Assembly: GCA_017871115.1 (NCBI GenBank)
Contig: JAFCIZ010000007.1
Location: 1,612,001-1,676,000 of the forward strand
DNA: 64,000 nucleotides
From: Cunninghamella blakesleeana
Taxonomy: Eukaryota > Mucoromycota > Mucoromycetes > Mucorales > Cunninghamellaceae
Direction: 5' to 3'
Below the pieces are notes generated by a model. The model made no database searches, was not told where the DNA came from, and worked only from the letters and a program-made list of their open reading frames with translations. This document shows, one piece after another, positions 1 to 10,835 of the stretch (within the stretch, counting starts at the first letter, position 1; every line of letters starts with the position of its first letter). Both the position numbers and the translations under genes were made by a program.

Positions 1-636
1 GAACTGATGGCAGCCTTTCTTGCTCTAAAAACCTTTCCACATCTAAACAACAGGAGGATATTAATTCGAACAGGCAACACCACCTCGATGTTATACTTGA
101 ACAAACAGGGGAGAACAATATTGTTACCATTGATGTCACTGGCAACAAAACTGTGGAAATGGTGTCTAAAACGGGGGATAACGATTCAACTCAGTTACGT
201 GAAAGGTATAGACAACACCATAGCGGATTATGAGTCAAGGAGACCTTATTTAAAAAATCAATGGGTGATAAAATCACAGACATTTCAACAAAATCAATGA
301 CTTTGGGGTCTAAACAACATATATCTATTTCCAGACAGACATACGGCGCGCTTCAAAAAGTACGTATCTTGGCTTCCGGATCCGGACAACCTGTTCACAA
401 GCGCTTTCTCTATCCCTTGGAACATATTCAGAAACCTGTTCCTGAATCCTCCTTGGAACCTAATCAACAAAAGCATACACAAATTAATTCAAGAGAAAGT
501 AACTCAAGCAACAATGATAACTCCTTGGTGGACGTCAGCCCTATGGTTTCCAATTCTTCAATCCATATCAATAACTCCTCCAATCCTACTGGATCCATCC
601 TGCATTCAACTCCCAACTGTTGAATTTATCAATTAA
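1..636 (+). pseudogene. DIRS reverse transcriptase/RNase H, C-terminal part, with internal stop
   Basis: One frame stays open from base 1 to TAA at 634-636, apart from a TGA at 298-300. The first part reads as the RNase H region of DIRS elements: ELMAAFLALKTF, then NTTSMLYLNKQG, then the closing YVKGIDNTIADYESRR. Beyond the TGA the same frame continues as the conserved DIRS tail (LWG near 301, YVSWLPDPDNLF near 360, then a W/P-rich stretch to the stop). Because homology continues in phase, the TGA is a nonsense mutation inside one protein, not its end. The reverse-transcriptase core lies upstream of the window. No reason to suspect recoding. Confidence 0.78.
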
Positions 637-1051
637 AATTATACAAAAAATTAAAAACAAAGAAATATTGTGAAACTTTTGGTTAACCCTTATTCAAATG
701 TAAAAGACAAGGGTAGTATTTATACCTTTTAGTGGATTGGTGACACTGGGCTTAGTTTATATGTTATATAATATGAAAATAGAATTATAAAGTTATCTAG
801 TAAAGGTAACGTGAATTAGAATGGAGTTTAAAGTGTGTCTATGGTAATGGATCTGCGGGATTAGAAGATTTAAAGTTATAGCATGGCATAAGCTAATAGG
901 AATGGTTCATTTTGTATCAGGTACACAGTAGTGATTTTATAATAAATATCAAATATTTCACGTGAGTTATAAGTGTATTATAATTATGAAGTCATTTAAT
1001 ATTGTTATTATATGGTAAATACAACACCAACACCAACAGCAACATGGCCGT

Positions 1052-2055
1052 ATGGATATTATCAGTTCAAAATATAACTCCTTAAATTTAAATCAGAATG
1101 CACCAGACCTCTTTGTTAAAAATGTCACCAAAAATATTACATCAGATAAATCTTATAAGGATCATCATCTTTTTATGGATTGGACATCAAAAAACAATAT
1201 CTCAATTGATTCTTTTTCTGATACTGATTTAATTAATTTTATTAGTGATATTAATAGGCAATATAATGATTCATACACTACACTTCGCCTAATACGTTCA
1301 GCTGTTATACATCTCCATCAGGATCCAGATAGCCTACGCAACAACAAAAATATTAATGAATTCTTCAATACTTTAGTCAAACTAGCTCTACCTATAAAAA
1401 TACATAAACCAAAGGTTAATCTTCAACCCACATTTGCTTATCTTCAACAATTAGACAATAATCTTACCTCTTTAGCAAAATTAAAAGGAAAATTAGCTTT
1501 CTTATTGGTGGTTACATGCTTTTTCGTCCTTCAGATCTGCACTGTATACCTTTACCTTTTTCATCAGTAATTATATCAAAGAAAAATAAACAACTATTCT
1601 TGGAAGTTAGAAAACCAAAAAAAAAACGACAGGGAAGATCAATTATTAATCCATTTAATATTAAAGCACATATTAATTCATCTTTTTGTCATATAGTTTC
1701 TTACAAAGCATATAAAAGAAGACGACCTTTATGTAACATTGATTCACTTTTTATTAATTCAATAGAACATGATAAACCTTTAGGTATACGTACCATAAAA
1801 ATCCGGTTAAGTACATTGGTAAAATTATCTACTTCGGAGCCCAAAGTTACTATAAGATCCATCGCTTCTTCTTTGGTTCTACAAGCATACATTTCAAAAG
1901 AAGATATCATTACTATGGGAAACTGGGCATCTTCAAAAACCTTTGAAAACCATTATCGTAGAGAACACTTATCATTATTTGATTTCACCAACACCTTAGT
2001 CATGGTAAATGAAGATTCAGCTACTGATGAGGAAGACACTTCAGATACAGAATAA
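1052..2055 (+). pseudogene. DIRS tyrosine recombinase, frameshifted
   Basis: Two overlapping open segments (1052-1570 and 1516-2055, different frames) together make one phage-integrase-like protein of about 330 residues. The N-terminal half holds the helical core-binding domain. The junction reads KLAFLLVVTCF in one frame and RPSDLHC in the next, and families of this type carry this as one continuous motif containing the first catalytic Arg. Further on come TIRSIASS (second Arg), GNWASSKTF and ENHYRR (the Tyr nucleophile box), so the catalytic residues survive. The shift falls in a T-run at about 1519-1525, so an old indel and a homopolymer sequencing error are both possible. Such enzymes join the circular cDNA of DIRS elements to the chromosome. 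Confidence 0.75.
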
Positions 2056-4660
2056 TAATCCTTCATTACCTATGATCCTTCAAAGCAAAAAAAAAATTAT
2101 TTATTTGTTATTAACTTTATTTTTATTTTACACTGGATTAACCAATCATATTTCTTATTTTGTATTCTTATGCCTAAGTAGACAATAGTACCTGTAAAAG
2201 TAAATAAAGCTCTTTATTTTTTTTTCATATGAAACGATTAATTTTTTTAGATATTATTTTTTTTAATCATCTTTTATCAATGAATATATAATACTAAAAA
2301 TAATATGATTTGATTTATTAAACCAAGAGATTATAAATCATGCTTTAAAATATCTTTTATAATAAATATGTATTAAAAAAAGGTATAAGAACGAGCTGTA
2401 AAATATATTTTTTTCTAAAATTTTCCAAGTTTCGATGAATCCTTCTACTTTTTATTTATATATATAAAGAGTCCTTATGAAACTAGTAAATTTCAAACCA
2501 TCCCTAAACTAGCCATAACTACACATCAGGTTGTTTAGTATGACCCTTTTGAGTTTTTCTAATCTAGCACGGCAAAATAAAAATACTTCAAATTACTTGT
2601 TTACTTAGCTAACTATGACACTTTGTATTATCACTCACTATTCATTTCTTATTAGTCCGTCATATATCTCATCGTAGTATAACCTTCTTTATTTTTCCCT
2701 TTTTTTTATCTCTTTTTCTTCTTGACAGCAGAATTAAAAATATAATAAAACATATAAGTTTTCCATAGCTTGTTTAGCTATAGTTGATGTATCACCATCA
2801 TATATATATTTGTTATATATATCTTATGTATACTGTTAATTTTTTTTATGGCCATTAATATAAGGTTTTGATTCAAAAAATGTATCAGGACTTGATTTAT
2901 ATTTACCTTATAAGGATCAGACCATTCTTAAATATATATTAAACTCAGTTTCTACTTTTTAACTTTCTTTGACGCTTTATCAACTACATACATTATAAAA
3001 TTATATTTATTATAATCAGAATATAGGGTATAAGATTTTTTTGGAGAATTCTTTAGTGTTTCGTTTTAAGTTTTTTCTATAGAAGGTTGACTTGCTTTTT
3101 TGGACATAAAATAGTTATTCAACTTGGTTAAGCTTTTTAATTGAACGGTTTTATCTTCTATATTCATTGAATTATTTTTATTACTTTCAATAAAATTTCC
3201 CTTTCTATCTTCAAATAAGATACCAATTTGGTTCACAATCGTAAAAATGAATAGAAACAATAGTAATGTAATAAATAAATGATAATATTAAAGTATCATT
3301 TTTTGCTTTTTATACAAATTTAATGAAGAAACCATTTAAAGAAAATGCAAATTCGCATGATGTGCTTGGTAGTATGAAAATACAAACACTTTAAACCTCA
3401 CTTTCAATAATTTTAATATTAAGATAGTTAAATAACAGTAAACCATTTCACAAAAAAAAAAAGAGAGAGAGGAGGGTACGCTTAAAAAAATCAAGGGCAG
3501 GAAAAAAAAGTAATGGATAAGTTAAAATATATACATAGCAAAGTAAATCAAAAAATATTGTATATATACGTCTTCAGTAATTGATTAATAGTCACTTCAG
3601 AATGAATGATTAAAAAGGAGCATTCCTCTATTTTCCGAAATTATATTCCCCAAAAAATAATAAGTAATTTATTCACTTTTCAAAAAATTGATAAATAGTA
3701 AAATAAAATTTACATAAAAATAAAATACACCTCTTCTTTTATATTTTATTGATTAATTTATTTCATTATTGTTAGAAGGTAACATTATTGTTATTAGTGT
3801 TTTTGATTACGATGTCTTTTCAAAGTGGTGTAATAAATGATAATTCTCTTTTTATTGGTACCGATTTTATAACAAATGTAATGCACACAACGTTAGTAAC
3901 ATGAACTGTTAGATCAGGTGATAAGCAATCAGATGAAATGACGCTTTTATTTTTCACCTCACTTTATAATAGGATATACTAAATCCAACATTAGTACCTT
4001 TATATTCAATGGTTGTGACTATTCCATTTCTTTTCAAATAAATTTTTCTCAAGAATAAAAACTATAGATGACAAAACTATAGTTGGCAAAACTAAAGATG
4101 ATAGTGTTCTATGGATTTTGGTTATACAAAATATAAATAAAATTTTATTTTTAGTTCTTATTTCTATTATTATGAATTATACAAAAAGCTATAAGCAAAT
4201 TACAATAAATAGTCTGGTATTTATAAATTTTATTATAAAATCTCTTGCGTAATTAAAAAATAAAAAAACAAATAACATTGTATATAAAAAAAATAAAAGT
4301 CAATATTTTTATTATTATTGATACTGATCTTCTAAAAAGTGTAGTAGTAATTTTTTTCCTTCAAAAAAAAAAAAAAAAAAAAAAAATATTACATATAAAT
4401 ATATGTATTAGATGTATGTGAGAGGGAGCAGACTTTGAAGTATGCAGAAGCGATATCATAGTATATTAATTTCCATCATTCACGTAAATTTTTAATGAAA
4501 TTATATTTATCATACAAGTTATAAACAGTCATTTAATGATATTATTACTATTCATTATTTAAATTAAACATTCAAATAGTGTAAAGAGAATCTTTATTTT
4601 AATAATCGAGTAAAAAAACTAACCTAAAGTTTCACTAACATATTTAATAATTTCAAAATA
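2056..4660. other. AT-rich non-coding stretch
   Basis: No gene can be supported over 2.6 kb. The sequence is AT-rich with poly-A/T runs, including about 24 A at 4364-4386 and an A-rich run near 3450. A 64-codon minus-strand frame at 3066-3260 has no recognisable features and is likely chance. Short imperfect repeats of a CTATAGATGACAAAA-like motif occur around 4070-4100. Confidence 0.6.
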
Positions 4661-4668
4661 TTAAATTT

Positions 4669-4943
4669 TTAGGCATTAGTAGGTAGTGGTTTTGATTCAA
4701 AATCAGCATTAGGTCCACCGGTATAACCACAAAGCGTAAATTTATCATTAGCAATTAAAAATTCATCACAAGCTTTAGTTACTTCAACATTACAGTCTTC
4801 CGTACATACATAAACATCATTGTTTAGATTGTCAAAATAACCATCAGCGCAACAGCCTATCGAATCGCAAGTGTGCATCTTATACTCGTTTGCAAATTTA
4901 TTACAGATTTCTTGTTCCGAAGGATCACATGCTATGTAAAGGC
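4669..4943 (-). CDS. Small cysteine-rich protein, last exon (copy 1)
   Basis: The minus-strand frame is open from a splice-acceptor-like TTTAAAG at 4950-4944 to the stop at 4669. It encodes about 90 residues with at least nine Cys: LYIACDP, EICNKFANEYK, TCDSIGCCADGYF, VCTEDC, KACDEFLIANDKF, LCGYTGGP. Spaced cysteines of this kind suggest a secreted disulfide-bonded protein. A first exon with a signal peptide is expected upstream but I could not place it. A paralogue lies at 17275-17570 with the same layout (FANKYK, a CC pair, NCNKFLKANDNIEFCG), which argues that this is a real coding exon. Function unknown. Confidence 0.5.
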
Positions 4944-4984
4944 CTTTAAAATAAACAATGGACTTAAAATAAATAGAACTTTCA

Positions 4985-5085
4985 TTTTTTGTATATATAA
5001 TATTTTAAAAGAGATAATTTATATAAAAATCTCTGGCACTACGATACATTTTGTGTAATTTTTAAACTTGACCTTTTGCTTTTTT
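4985..5085. repeat. Spacer repeat, copy 1 of 3
   Basis: An AT-rich block of about 100 bp with the landmarks ATATTTTAAAAGAGAT, ATAAAAAAATCT and ACATACATTTTG (here slightly varied). Other copies lie at 8172-8280 and 17593-17700. In copies 1 and 3 it sits just upstream of the minus-strand cysteine-rich exon, so it may be part of that gene's intron or promoter. Confidence 0.6.
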
Positions 5086-5726
5086 TAAAAAAAAAAAAAA
5101 ACAAAGGGATTTTTGAGGGATGAGCAATAAGCATAAAAACAGAAAAAATGATCTTAATTTTTAAATTACATAGCGTATTCCAAATATCCCTTAAAGACGA
5201 CTTCAATAGATAAACGGTAGGTGAACAGTCAAAACCTAAATAAACTTAATATAAAAATTGTACAAAGAATATTTACTTTTAAAGAGAATCGTTTTAGAAA
5301 AAATAAAATATAAAGAAGTGGAAGGGAAAAAAAAGGTTAAAAAAGAAATTTTCAAAATTGCCCTGGGTAGGAATAAGAAAAGGAGATTCCTATTTCTATA
5401 TGTAAACTGCTGCTTCACGCATTTTTATTTTTATTTTTATTTTATTTCATTTATTTATTTTAAGAAAAAAAGGCGTATTTAAATGTTTGAGAAAATAAAT
5501 GATTATATTACGAAAATATAATACAACAAAATATAACAAAATAAAGAAGAGCCATTTTACTTTGCTATATGACTGTTGAATTACCTTCCAACAAAAATGA
5601 TTAATCGACTTTCCATTTTTTTAAAAAAAATTTCAATTATTTTAATAAAAAAAAAATTTTTTTTAAATAAAAAGAGAATGACTGGCAAATTTTTAGTTTT
5701 GGGCATATGACGAGTACAAATGCGCG

Positions 5727-6320
5727 TTCCAATTTAAATTAGGGGAATTGCATTATTGCACAATACTTCATGTAGATCATTTTTTCAAAACTTATAAAAA
5801 ACTTCAACTATATTCTGTACAAATTCTTGAAAACGATTTACAATGTACATTTAAAAGAGCTCAATTCCGTTCTACTAAAAGAGGTAACGAAGAAACTATT
5901 CAAAGGCTATATGAATATGTAATGGATAGAACTTATAATGGTTTGGATTATTTCAATAATTATGTTTTATCGGCAAGTCAGATTTCATATTATAATGAAA
6001 AAAATAATGCACGAATCCTAGAGGTAAAACGCCAGTTGTAGAAATTTCAAAACAAAGACTGTATTCAACACAGGCACTAATGTTATATCATCCAACCCAA
6101 TCAAAAAAGTAAAAGTAAAAAAACCAAATAAATATCAATCTAGCAAAAAAAAAAAAAGCATAAATTAATAAATGAAAAAAACAAGGTGCTATAACAGCTC
6201 GCTACATAAAATTGTCAGGTGATTTACTGGATGAACTTTATAAGTATCCTATTATGGAAACAACGTTTTTATTATGGGTGGTACTTCTATTCATAAAAGA
6301 AAATCGTTGAAGGAAATACG
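5727..6320 (+). pseudogene. Decayed DDE transposase fragment 1 (copy A)
   Basis: Coding traces occur in several frames. An open part at 5748-6041 contains FKRAQFRSTKRGNEETIQRL. After a frame change come GKTPVVEISKQRLYS and a lysine-rich linker (VKVKKPNKYQSSK), then a run like YIKLSGDLLDELYKYPIM and, after another shift, IMGGTSIHKRKSLKEI. The last piece resembles the second catalytic block of IS630/Tc1-type transposases (consensus like MDNASIH), with the catalytic Asp replaced by Gly. The same pieces recur at 14740-15340. The family assignment rests mainly on that block and is moderate at best. Confidence 0.5.
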
Positions 6321-6534
6321 AATAAAATAATTACAATACTATAAAAAATGAAAAAAAAAAAAAAAGAAATATTGGACTTTAAAATACTGGAAAAGACTGA
6401 ATTTTTAGCAAAAATAGATTTGTGTCTATTTTCGTTATAATAAAAGAGTATATAGTGATATAAATATAACATTGAAATTACGATATGATTTTATTACTAT
6501 TTAAATAGCCGCTGGTGTATTTTATATGACAAAT

Positions 6535-7182
6535 TGTATTTTAGTAGACAAAACTGGTTTTAATTCTCATAAAACAAGAATTCATAACTAGTTTAAAGTA
6601 CGTACACATTCTGTTTCTAAGATATCAAAAAATAAAGTAGCCAGTCAATGTATCTATTATTGGATGCATATCCTCATGGGAAATTACATATTTATATCAA
6701 ATAAATCCGCTCAAACAAAACGATACAGAAAACATAAAGAAAAAGTTTCCTTTATCTGATAATAAGAAAAAAGAAAGGCAAAAGATGAAGATTGGAATCC
6801 AAAGTGAAAAATTAACAAAGGTACAACTGCCTATCATGTAGCAAGATTCATGGAACAAACCATGGATATTTTGGATGAGCAAGGAAAATGAGATATTTAC
6901 ACTGTCATGAATAATTGCAGGATACATCACTCAGAATTTGTTATAGAAAGTATAAAGAAACATGGTTATAAGCCATTATTTATGCCACCATATTCACCTT
7001 TTTTAAATCCTATTGAAGAATACTGGGCAAAAACCAAGTCAAACACGAAACCACGCCCTTTATCAGAGAATGACCAACTAACCCCAAGGATAGTAACTGC
7101 TTGTATTACTGCCTTTGTAAGAGATTTCCAAGGATGGGTTAGGCATTCGATAAGCTTTTGGGCTCGTTGTTTGTATAAATAG
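6535..7182 (+). pseudogene. Tc1/mariner (IS630-like, DDE_3) transposase remnant (copy A)
   Basis: The frame from about 6535 reads CILVDKTGFNSHKTRIHN with VDKTGF as the first catalytic Asp block, then a TAG where Trp is expected. It continues as KVASQ...YYWMHILMGNYIF and, after further stops, TAYHVARFMEQTMDILDE. The intact last part (6907-7182) has NNCRIHHSEF, PLFMPPYSPFLNPIEEYW and a WVRHSISFW end, the classic DDE_3 catalytic core. The second catalytic Asp (expected MDNCRIH) is Asn here (codon 6910-6912). With several stops and this loss, the enzyme is dead. A sister remnant is at 15535-16180. Confidence 0.75.
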
Positions 7183-7585
7183 CAACTTGTTTTCTGAAGA
7201 TAGTCTTCTAGGTTTTTATCAAACATAAGTCAAAATGAAGTTTTCATATGATCTGAAAAATATAATTGTCCAAACCTAATAAAAAAGAATCTGAAAAAAA
7301 AATATTTGTCTGAATTTAAATTAAAATCATCTGAGCTCAAACTCAAAAACTGCATTTGGTTGTCATTTTCGACTCCCATCTATAATTATGTGAAATCGGC
7401 CAATTAAAATAAATGAAAATTTTAAATATTGGTTGAATCTCCATTTTGTACGACAATACCACTCTAAGAAATCCAATGGATTTAATTAAGTAAAGGAAAG
7501 GACAAATGGGAATAAAAGTTAATATTTTTTATTTCACTTGCTTTTTCTTTTTTTTTTCTTTTTTCTTAAGTACTATAGGGATTGT

Positions 7586-7597
7586 TGTATATAAATC
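7586..7597 (+). promoter_or_regulatory. TATA-like element of the 132-codon ORF, copy A
   Basis: GTATATAAATC lies about 35 bases before the ATG at 7627, preceded by ACTATAGGGATTGTT. The same arrangement precedes copy B (about 16605-16616), and a weaker version precedes the pseudogene copy. Conservation next to the intact copies supports a core promoter. Confidence 0.45.
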
Positions 7598-7626
7598 AAC
7601 CGTTGTTGTACCTTGTCTAAACTCTA

Positions 7627-8025
7627 ATGAATCCTCAAGCTAAAGAATTTTTACCTTATACTACTTTTAACGGAATTAGGCCTCCCACACCACCAGAGCA
7701 CCTGATTACTGAATCTGAAGATTGTGATGAAGATTGTCTTATGTTAGTTGACAGGATAAAGAGAAATGTTGAATCGAACAAGAAAACAACATTAATAGTA
7801 AGATATCAAAGGGAAAAACTATTAAATTATTTAAAAAAAAGGCAAGAAATAAGTTACGATACTGAAATAGGCATAATCTGCGACTATTTGGAAAACTGCA
7901 TTGATATCTGGAAGTCAGAAAGATTACTGGACAGAGTAAAAGCAATCTTAAGTTCACAGAATGTAGCCTTGCCATTAGTGTTGACTAGGACAAACTCAGA
8001 AGAATATATTGGCCAAAACTTGTAA
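7627..8025 (+). CDS. 132-aa protein of unknown function, copy A
   Basis: A single-exon ORF of 132 codons, not recognised. The N-terminus has a proline motif (IRPPTPPEHL) and an acidic, Cys-containing stretch (ESEDCDEDC). This is followed by a basic, probably helical middle (RIKRNVESNKK, VRYQREKLLNYLKKRQ) and a further helix with DYLENCIDIW. There is no signal peptide or membrane segment, so a small intracellular protein is likely. It sits right after the Tc1-like remnant in every copy. Compared with copy B (16646-17044) there are two base differences in 399, both changing an amino acid (V/M near codon 119, N/S near codon 131), and none that is silent. The flanks are clearly more diverged. It could be a passenger gene of the mobile unit or a host gene caught in the duplication. 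Confidence 0.7.
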   Translation: MNPQAKEFLPYTTFNGIRPPTPPEHLITESEDCDEDCLMLVDRIKRNVESNKKTTLIVRYQREKLLNYLKKRQEISYDTEIGIICDYLENCIDIWKSERLLDRVKAILSSQNVALPLVLTRTNSEEYIGQNL

Positions 8026-8171
8026 AATACTATATCAAGCTGGATAAGGATACCTTAATGATGCGATTATTGCTAGAATAATATTTACCATTGGCCATTA
8101 CTTCTATTAGTATTATTATATTATATAATAGCGAATTGATAAATATGTTGCACTTAATAAAAGTTTCATTT

Positions 8172-8280
8172 TTTCATAATATTTTAAAAGAGATATTTTA
8201 TAAAAAAAATCTTTGAGTTTTCATATAAAAATATTCGAATCTACATACATTTTGAGCAACTTTTTAAATTTGGCCGGACA
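8172..8280. repeat. Spacer repeat, copy 2 of 3
   Basis: Homologous to 4985-5085 and 17593-17700 (ATATTTTAAAAGAGATATTTT, then a run like ATCTTTGAGTTTTCATATAAAA). No cysteine-rich exon remains next to it, which points to a deletion between 8025 and 8172. Confidence 0.6.
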
Positions 8281-9273
8281 CTCTTATTGAATTTCATATC
8301 AATTGAAATTTGGAAAGTCTCTATACTTGACTTACCCATTCTTTTTTTACTTTATTTCACAATGATAATAATAGTAATAAAAGGAAAACAAAAATTCAAT
8401 CCAAAAATTAAAAATTAAAAATAATAAATTTAGAAATCGTGATCCAACTTTGGAATTTAAAAATTTATATTCTTATTCCACTCTCAGTACAAGATTTAAC
8501 TAATGATTGTTTATTAAAGTTCTAGGACATGGTGAACTTAATATCTAATTTTAATCTGAATCTATTTATTATTAACAATCAAGTTCTACAAGCATTTAGC
8601 TAGGAAATCTGGCAATTGGTATCGAAAATAAAAACACATAACTACAGCATGATCATTCCCCTCGTCTCCATCAATGCTAAAGTCATATAAACTATTGAAC
8701 AAATAAATAGAATTGTGAATTAGTTTTAATTTTTATTATTGATATTTCAATAGTAATTAAATTTATTAGTATATTAATTCACTTCTCATGATAATGCAAC
8801 TTTTCCATAATAATAATATTTTTTTAATTAAATTTAAATTTTTAATATAAAAAAAAAATACTAATTTCTACTGTTATAATATCTGTGTATTTTTATAATC
8901 GTTATTATTGTTTGTTTGATACGTTTTATTTAAATATTGATTTATAATAGGCAAACTAACAGAGAAATTGGGTTATTTTTTAAGTTTGATAATATGACTT
9001 GAAACTGATTAAAAAAGACAAAGAAAGCCTATAGAACGATTTAAACTATGTTTAGAACAGGATATTAATAACATGAAAAATAGTAAGTTAATAAAAAAAA
9101 ATTCTAAGATCAAAAATCTAATTTTTTAATATATATATATATATATATTCCAATAAAAAAAAATAAAAAAACTATACTTACTATTAAATATATGTTTTTT
9201 TTTGCATTTTGATCTTATTGTTTTTCTGATATTATTACTCTTCAATATTTTGTCTTTCAGCGAAATCAATACT
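8281..9273. other. AT-rich non-coding stretch
   Basis: Nothing coding can be supported. The sequence is AT-rich with a short (TA)n run near 9130-9148. Confidence 0.6.
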
Positions 9274-9879
9274 TTATTTCAACATTTGTAACTTTTGGCA
9301 ATCTTCGATGGTGACAATGTTTCGTGCCAATAAGGTTCTCTTTATTCTTTCTGTTATCATTACGCCTAGTCTGTAATCCAAATTTCGATATGTTTCAATC
9401 AAGTACAATCCTTCTTCTTTTGTCTCCACAAGACTTTCAGCTCCAGGGAAAGTAATAGATCTGTACTTTTTATCCAGTGTAGAATACTTCTTCCATAAGT
9501 ATGGATATACATCTGAATGTTCTTCCAAGTAATCCTTGATTTTTCCTCTATAGAATCTTTGTAATCTTCTTGGCGTCAAATCTCCTGGTTCCAATTTTGC
9601 TTGTAAACCAAGGTCATCTTTAACTCCATATTCTTTGTATAATGATGTCACAGATACATTTTCGCCATTATATTTAAATTCTCCGAATGACTTATTACCA
9701 TAACCCACTATTGCTGTTTGGAGAGCGCAATATAGCAACAATTTCATACCATTTCTCTTTTCAATAGTTTTAAATACTTCATAATCTGAGTAACTATCAG
9801 TGGAAATAGTTTGAAAACTTGAAAAGTCATCTACAGCAATGAGTTTATTTAACTCGAGAGTATCTAAATATTTTGTCAT
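9274..9879 (-). CDS. Unrecognised 201-aa protein, possibly of viral or mobile origin
   Basis: An intact single-exon ORF with an ATG at 9879 and a stop at 9274. By eye its base composition is clearly richer in G+C than the surrounding DNA, and the reading frame is undamaged although its neighbours are transposon wreckage. Visible features: MKLLLYCALQTAIVGYGNKS near residues 45-65, a basic block LTPRRLQRFYRGKIKDYLEE near 100-120, then YPYLWKKYS, a FPGAESLV motif and an Arg-rich C-terminus. There is no signal peptide. The LTPRRLQRFYR...YLWKKYS...FPGAESLV layout looks like a conserved family, and my loose impression is of proteins from large DNA viruses or virus-like elements. I cannot name the family and that impression is unverified. 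Confidence 0.55.
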   Translation of the reverse strand: MTKYLDTLELNKLIAVDDFSSFQTISTDSYSDYEVFKTIEKRNGMKLLLYCALQTAIVGYGNKSFGEFKYNGENVSVTSLYKEYGVKDDLGLQAKLEPGDLTPRRLQRFYRGKIKDYLEEHSDVYPYLWKKYSTLDKKYRSITFPGAESLVETKEEGLYLIETYRNLDYRLGVMITERIKRTLLARNIVTIEDCQKLQMLK

Positions 9880-10440
9880 AGTTTAAAATAAACAATACAC
9901 CCCTGTAGTAAAAAAAAAAAAAAAACATCAATAAAAAAACAATAAAAACAAAAAAAAAAATTTTAGGCCATGGGAAGGTGAAAAGCGATGTTAAATGCAT
10001 TTATAATAAATCATTTTTCAAGTATTTTTTTTTTCTTTTTAATTTTTCTTTTTTTTTTTACTTTATTTTTATTTTATATAGAAGCTTTTAGAAGAATTAA
10101 GAGTTAAATAAGTTAAAAAATAACGAAAAGAAAGAAAATGATGAAGAAAAAAAAAATTTGTTTTATCAATACTCAATTGTTTTGCTTTCGGATCCCGCTC
10201 CTTGTTATGTGAGATTGGCCAATTAAAATAAGTAAACTTTTAAAATTGATATTTTATAATAACGAATGTAGTTTTATTAAATTAACGAAAGATAAAAGGA
10301 ATAGTTACACAATAATAAAAAAAAGGAAAATTTCTTTTGTAATTGGGATTAAAAATTAATACATTTATTTTTTCTTTTATTTCCCCTTTTTCTTCACTAT
10401 TATAGGAAGTGGTTGTTATTGTATCTCTTCTAAACTCTAT

Positions 10441-10835
10441 ATGGATCCTCTAGTTAAATAATTTTTACTTTAACCTAATAATAACGGAATTCGATTTGCC
10501 ACACCGCTAGAATACCTGGAGGCTGAACTTGAACATTGTGATGAGGGGTGTCTTATGTCAGTTGATAGAATAAAGAGAAATGTTGAAACAAACGAAAAGT
10601 CAGTATCAGTAGTAAGATATCAAAGGGAAAAACTATTAAATTTCTTGAAAAAAAAGGCAAGCAGTTACAATATTGAAATAGTCATAATCTATGACTATTT
10701 GGAAAACTGCATTGATATCTGGAAGCTAGGAGGATTATTGGGCAGAGCGCAACTAATCTTGAGTTCATAGAATGTAAACTTGCCATTAAGGATGGCTAAA
10801 CAATGTCAGAAGAACGTACAGGACTAAGCTTCTAA
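10441..10835 (+). pseudogene. 132-codon ORF family, decayed third copy
   Basis: Aligned in phase with the intact copies from the ATG (10441), this copy has stops at codons 7 and 11 and another at 10768-10770; beyond that the frame is also lost. The middle is open (10555-10770) and reads SVDRIKRNVETNEKS, VRYQREKLLNFLKKK, DYLENCIDIWKL, clearly homologous. The upstream region (about 10180-10440) also matches the 5' flanks of the other copies. This copy shows the level of divergence expected without selection or sequence exchange. Confidence 0.8.

Larger units (their letters stand above)
1..2055 (+). mobile_element. Decayed DIRS-type tyrosine-recombinase retrotransposon, 3' half
   Basis: A reverse transcriptase/RNase H tail (1-636) is followed by a tyrosine recombinase (1052-2055) on the same strand. 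That order and pairing is characteristic of DIRS elements, which integrate by a phage-like recombinase instead of a DDE integrase. The left part of the element lies outside the window. The 415-bp stretch between the two coding parts (637-1051) has no gene; it ends in a short CAACAC-type run just before the recombinase start. Both coding parts carry disabling changes (an in-frame TGA and a frameshift), so this copy is probably dead. I did not find the split or inverted terminal repeats expected of the family, so the right boundary is approximate. Confidence 0.8.
4669..8280. repeat. Duplicated module array, copy A
   Basis: Module order: cysteine-rich exon (minus, 4669-4943), AT-rich spacer repeat (4985-5085), X segment (about 5150-5480), transposase remnants (about 5730-7182), 132-codon ORF (7627-8025), then a second copy of the spacer repeat (about 8172-8280). 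The same modules recur in the same order at 13850-18920. At the right end the cysteine-rich gene is missing between the ORF and the spacer repeat; copy B keeps it there, so copy A seems to have suffered a deletion. Identity to copy B looks moderate to high by eye, with many indels, except in the 132-codon ORF, which is nearly identical. Confidence 0.7.

Noticed and set aside
298..300. Possible recoded or programmed stop in the DIRS polyprotein
   Set aside because: No recoding signal is visible and the second half of the element is also damaged; nonsense mutation is simpler.
5258..5482. Open frame in the X segment of copy A, starting MYKEYLLLKRIVLEK
   Set aside because: Homology to the copies at 13909 and 17779 lies partly in another frame; this copy is broken, and the end is TTTTA-repeat sequence.
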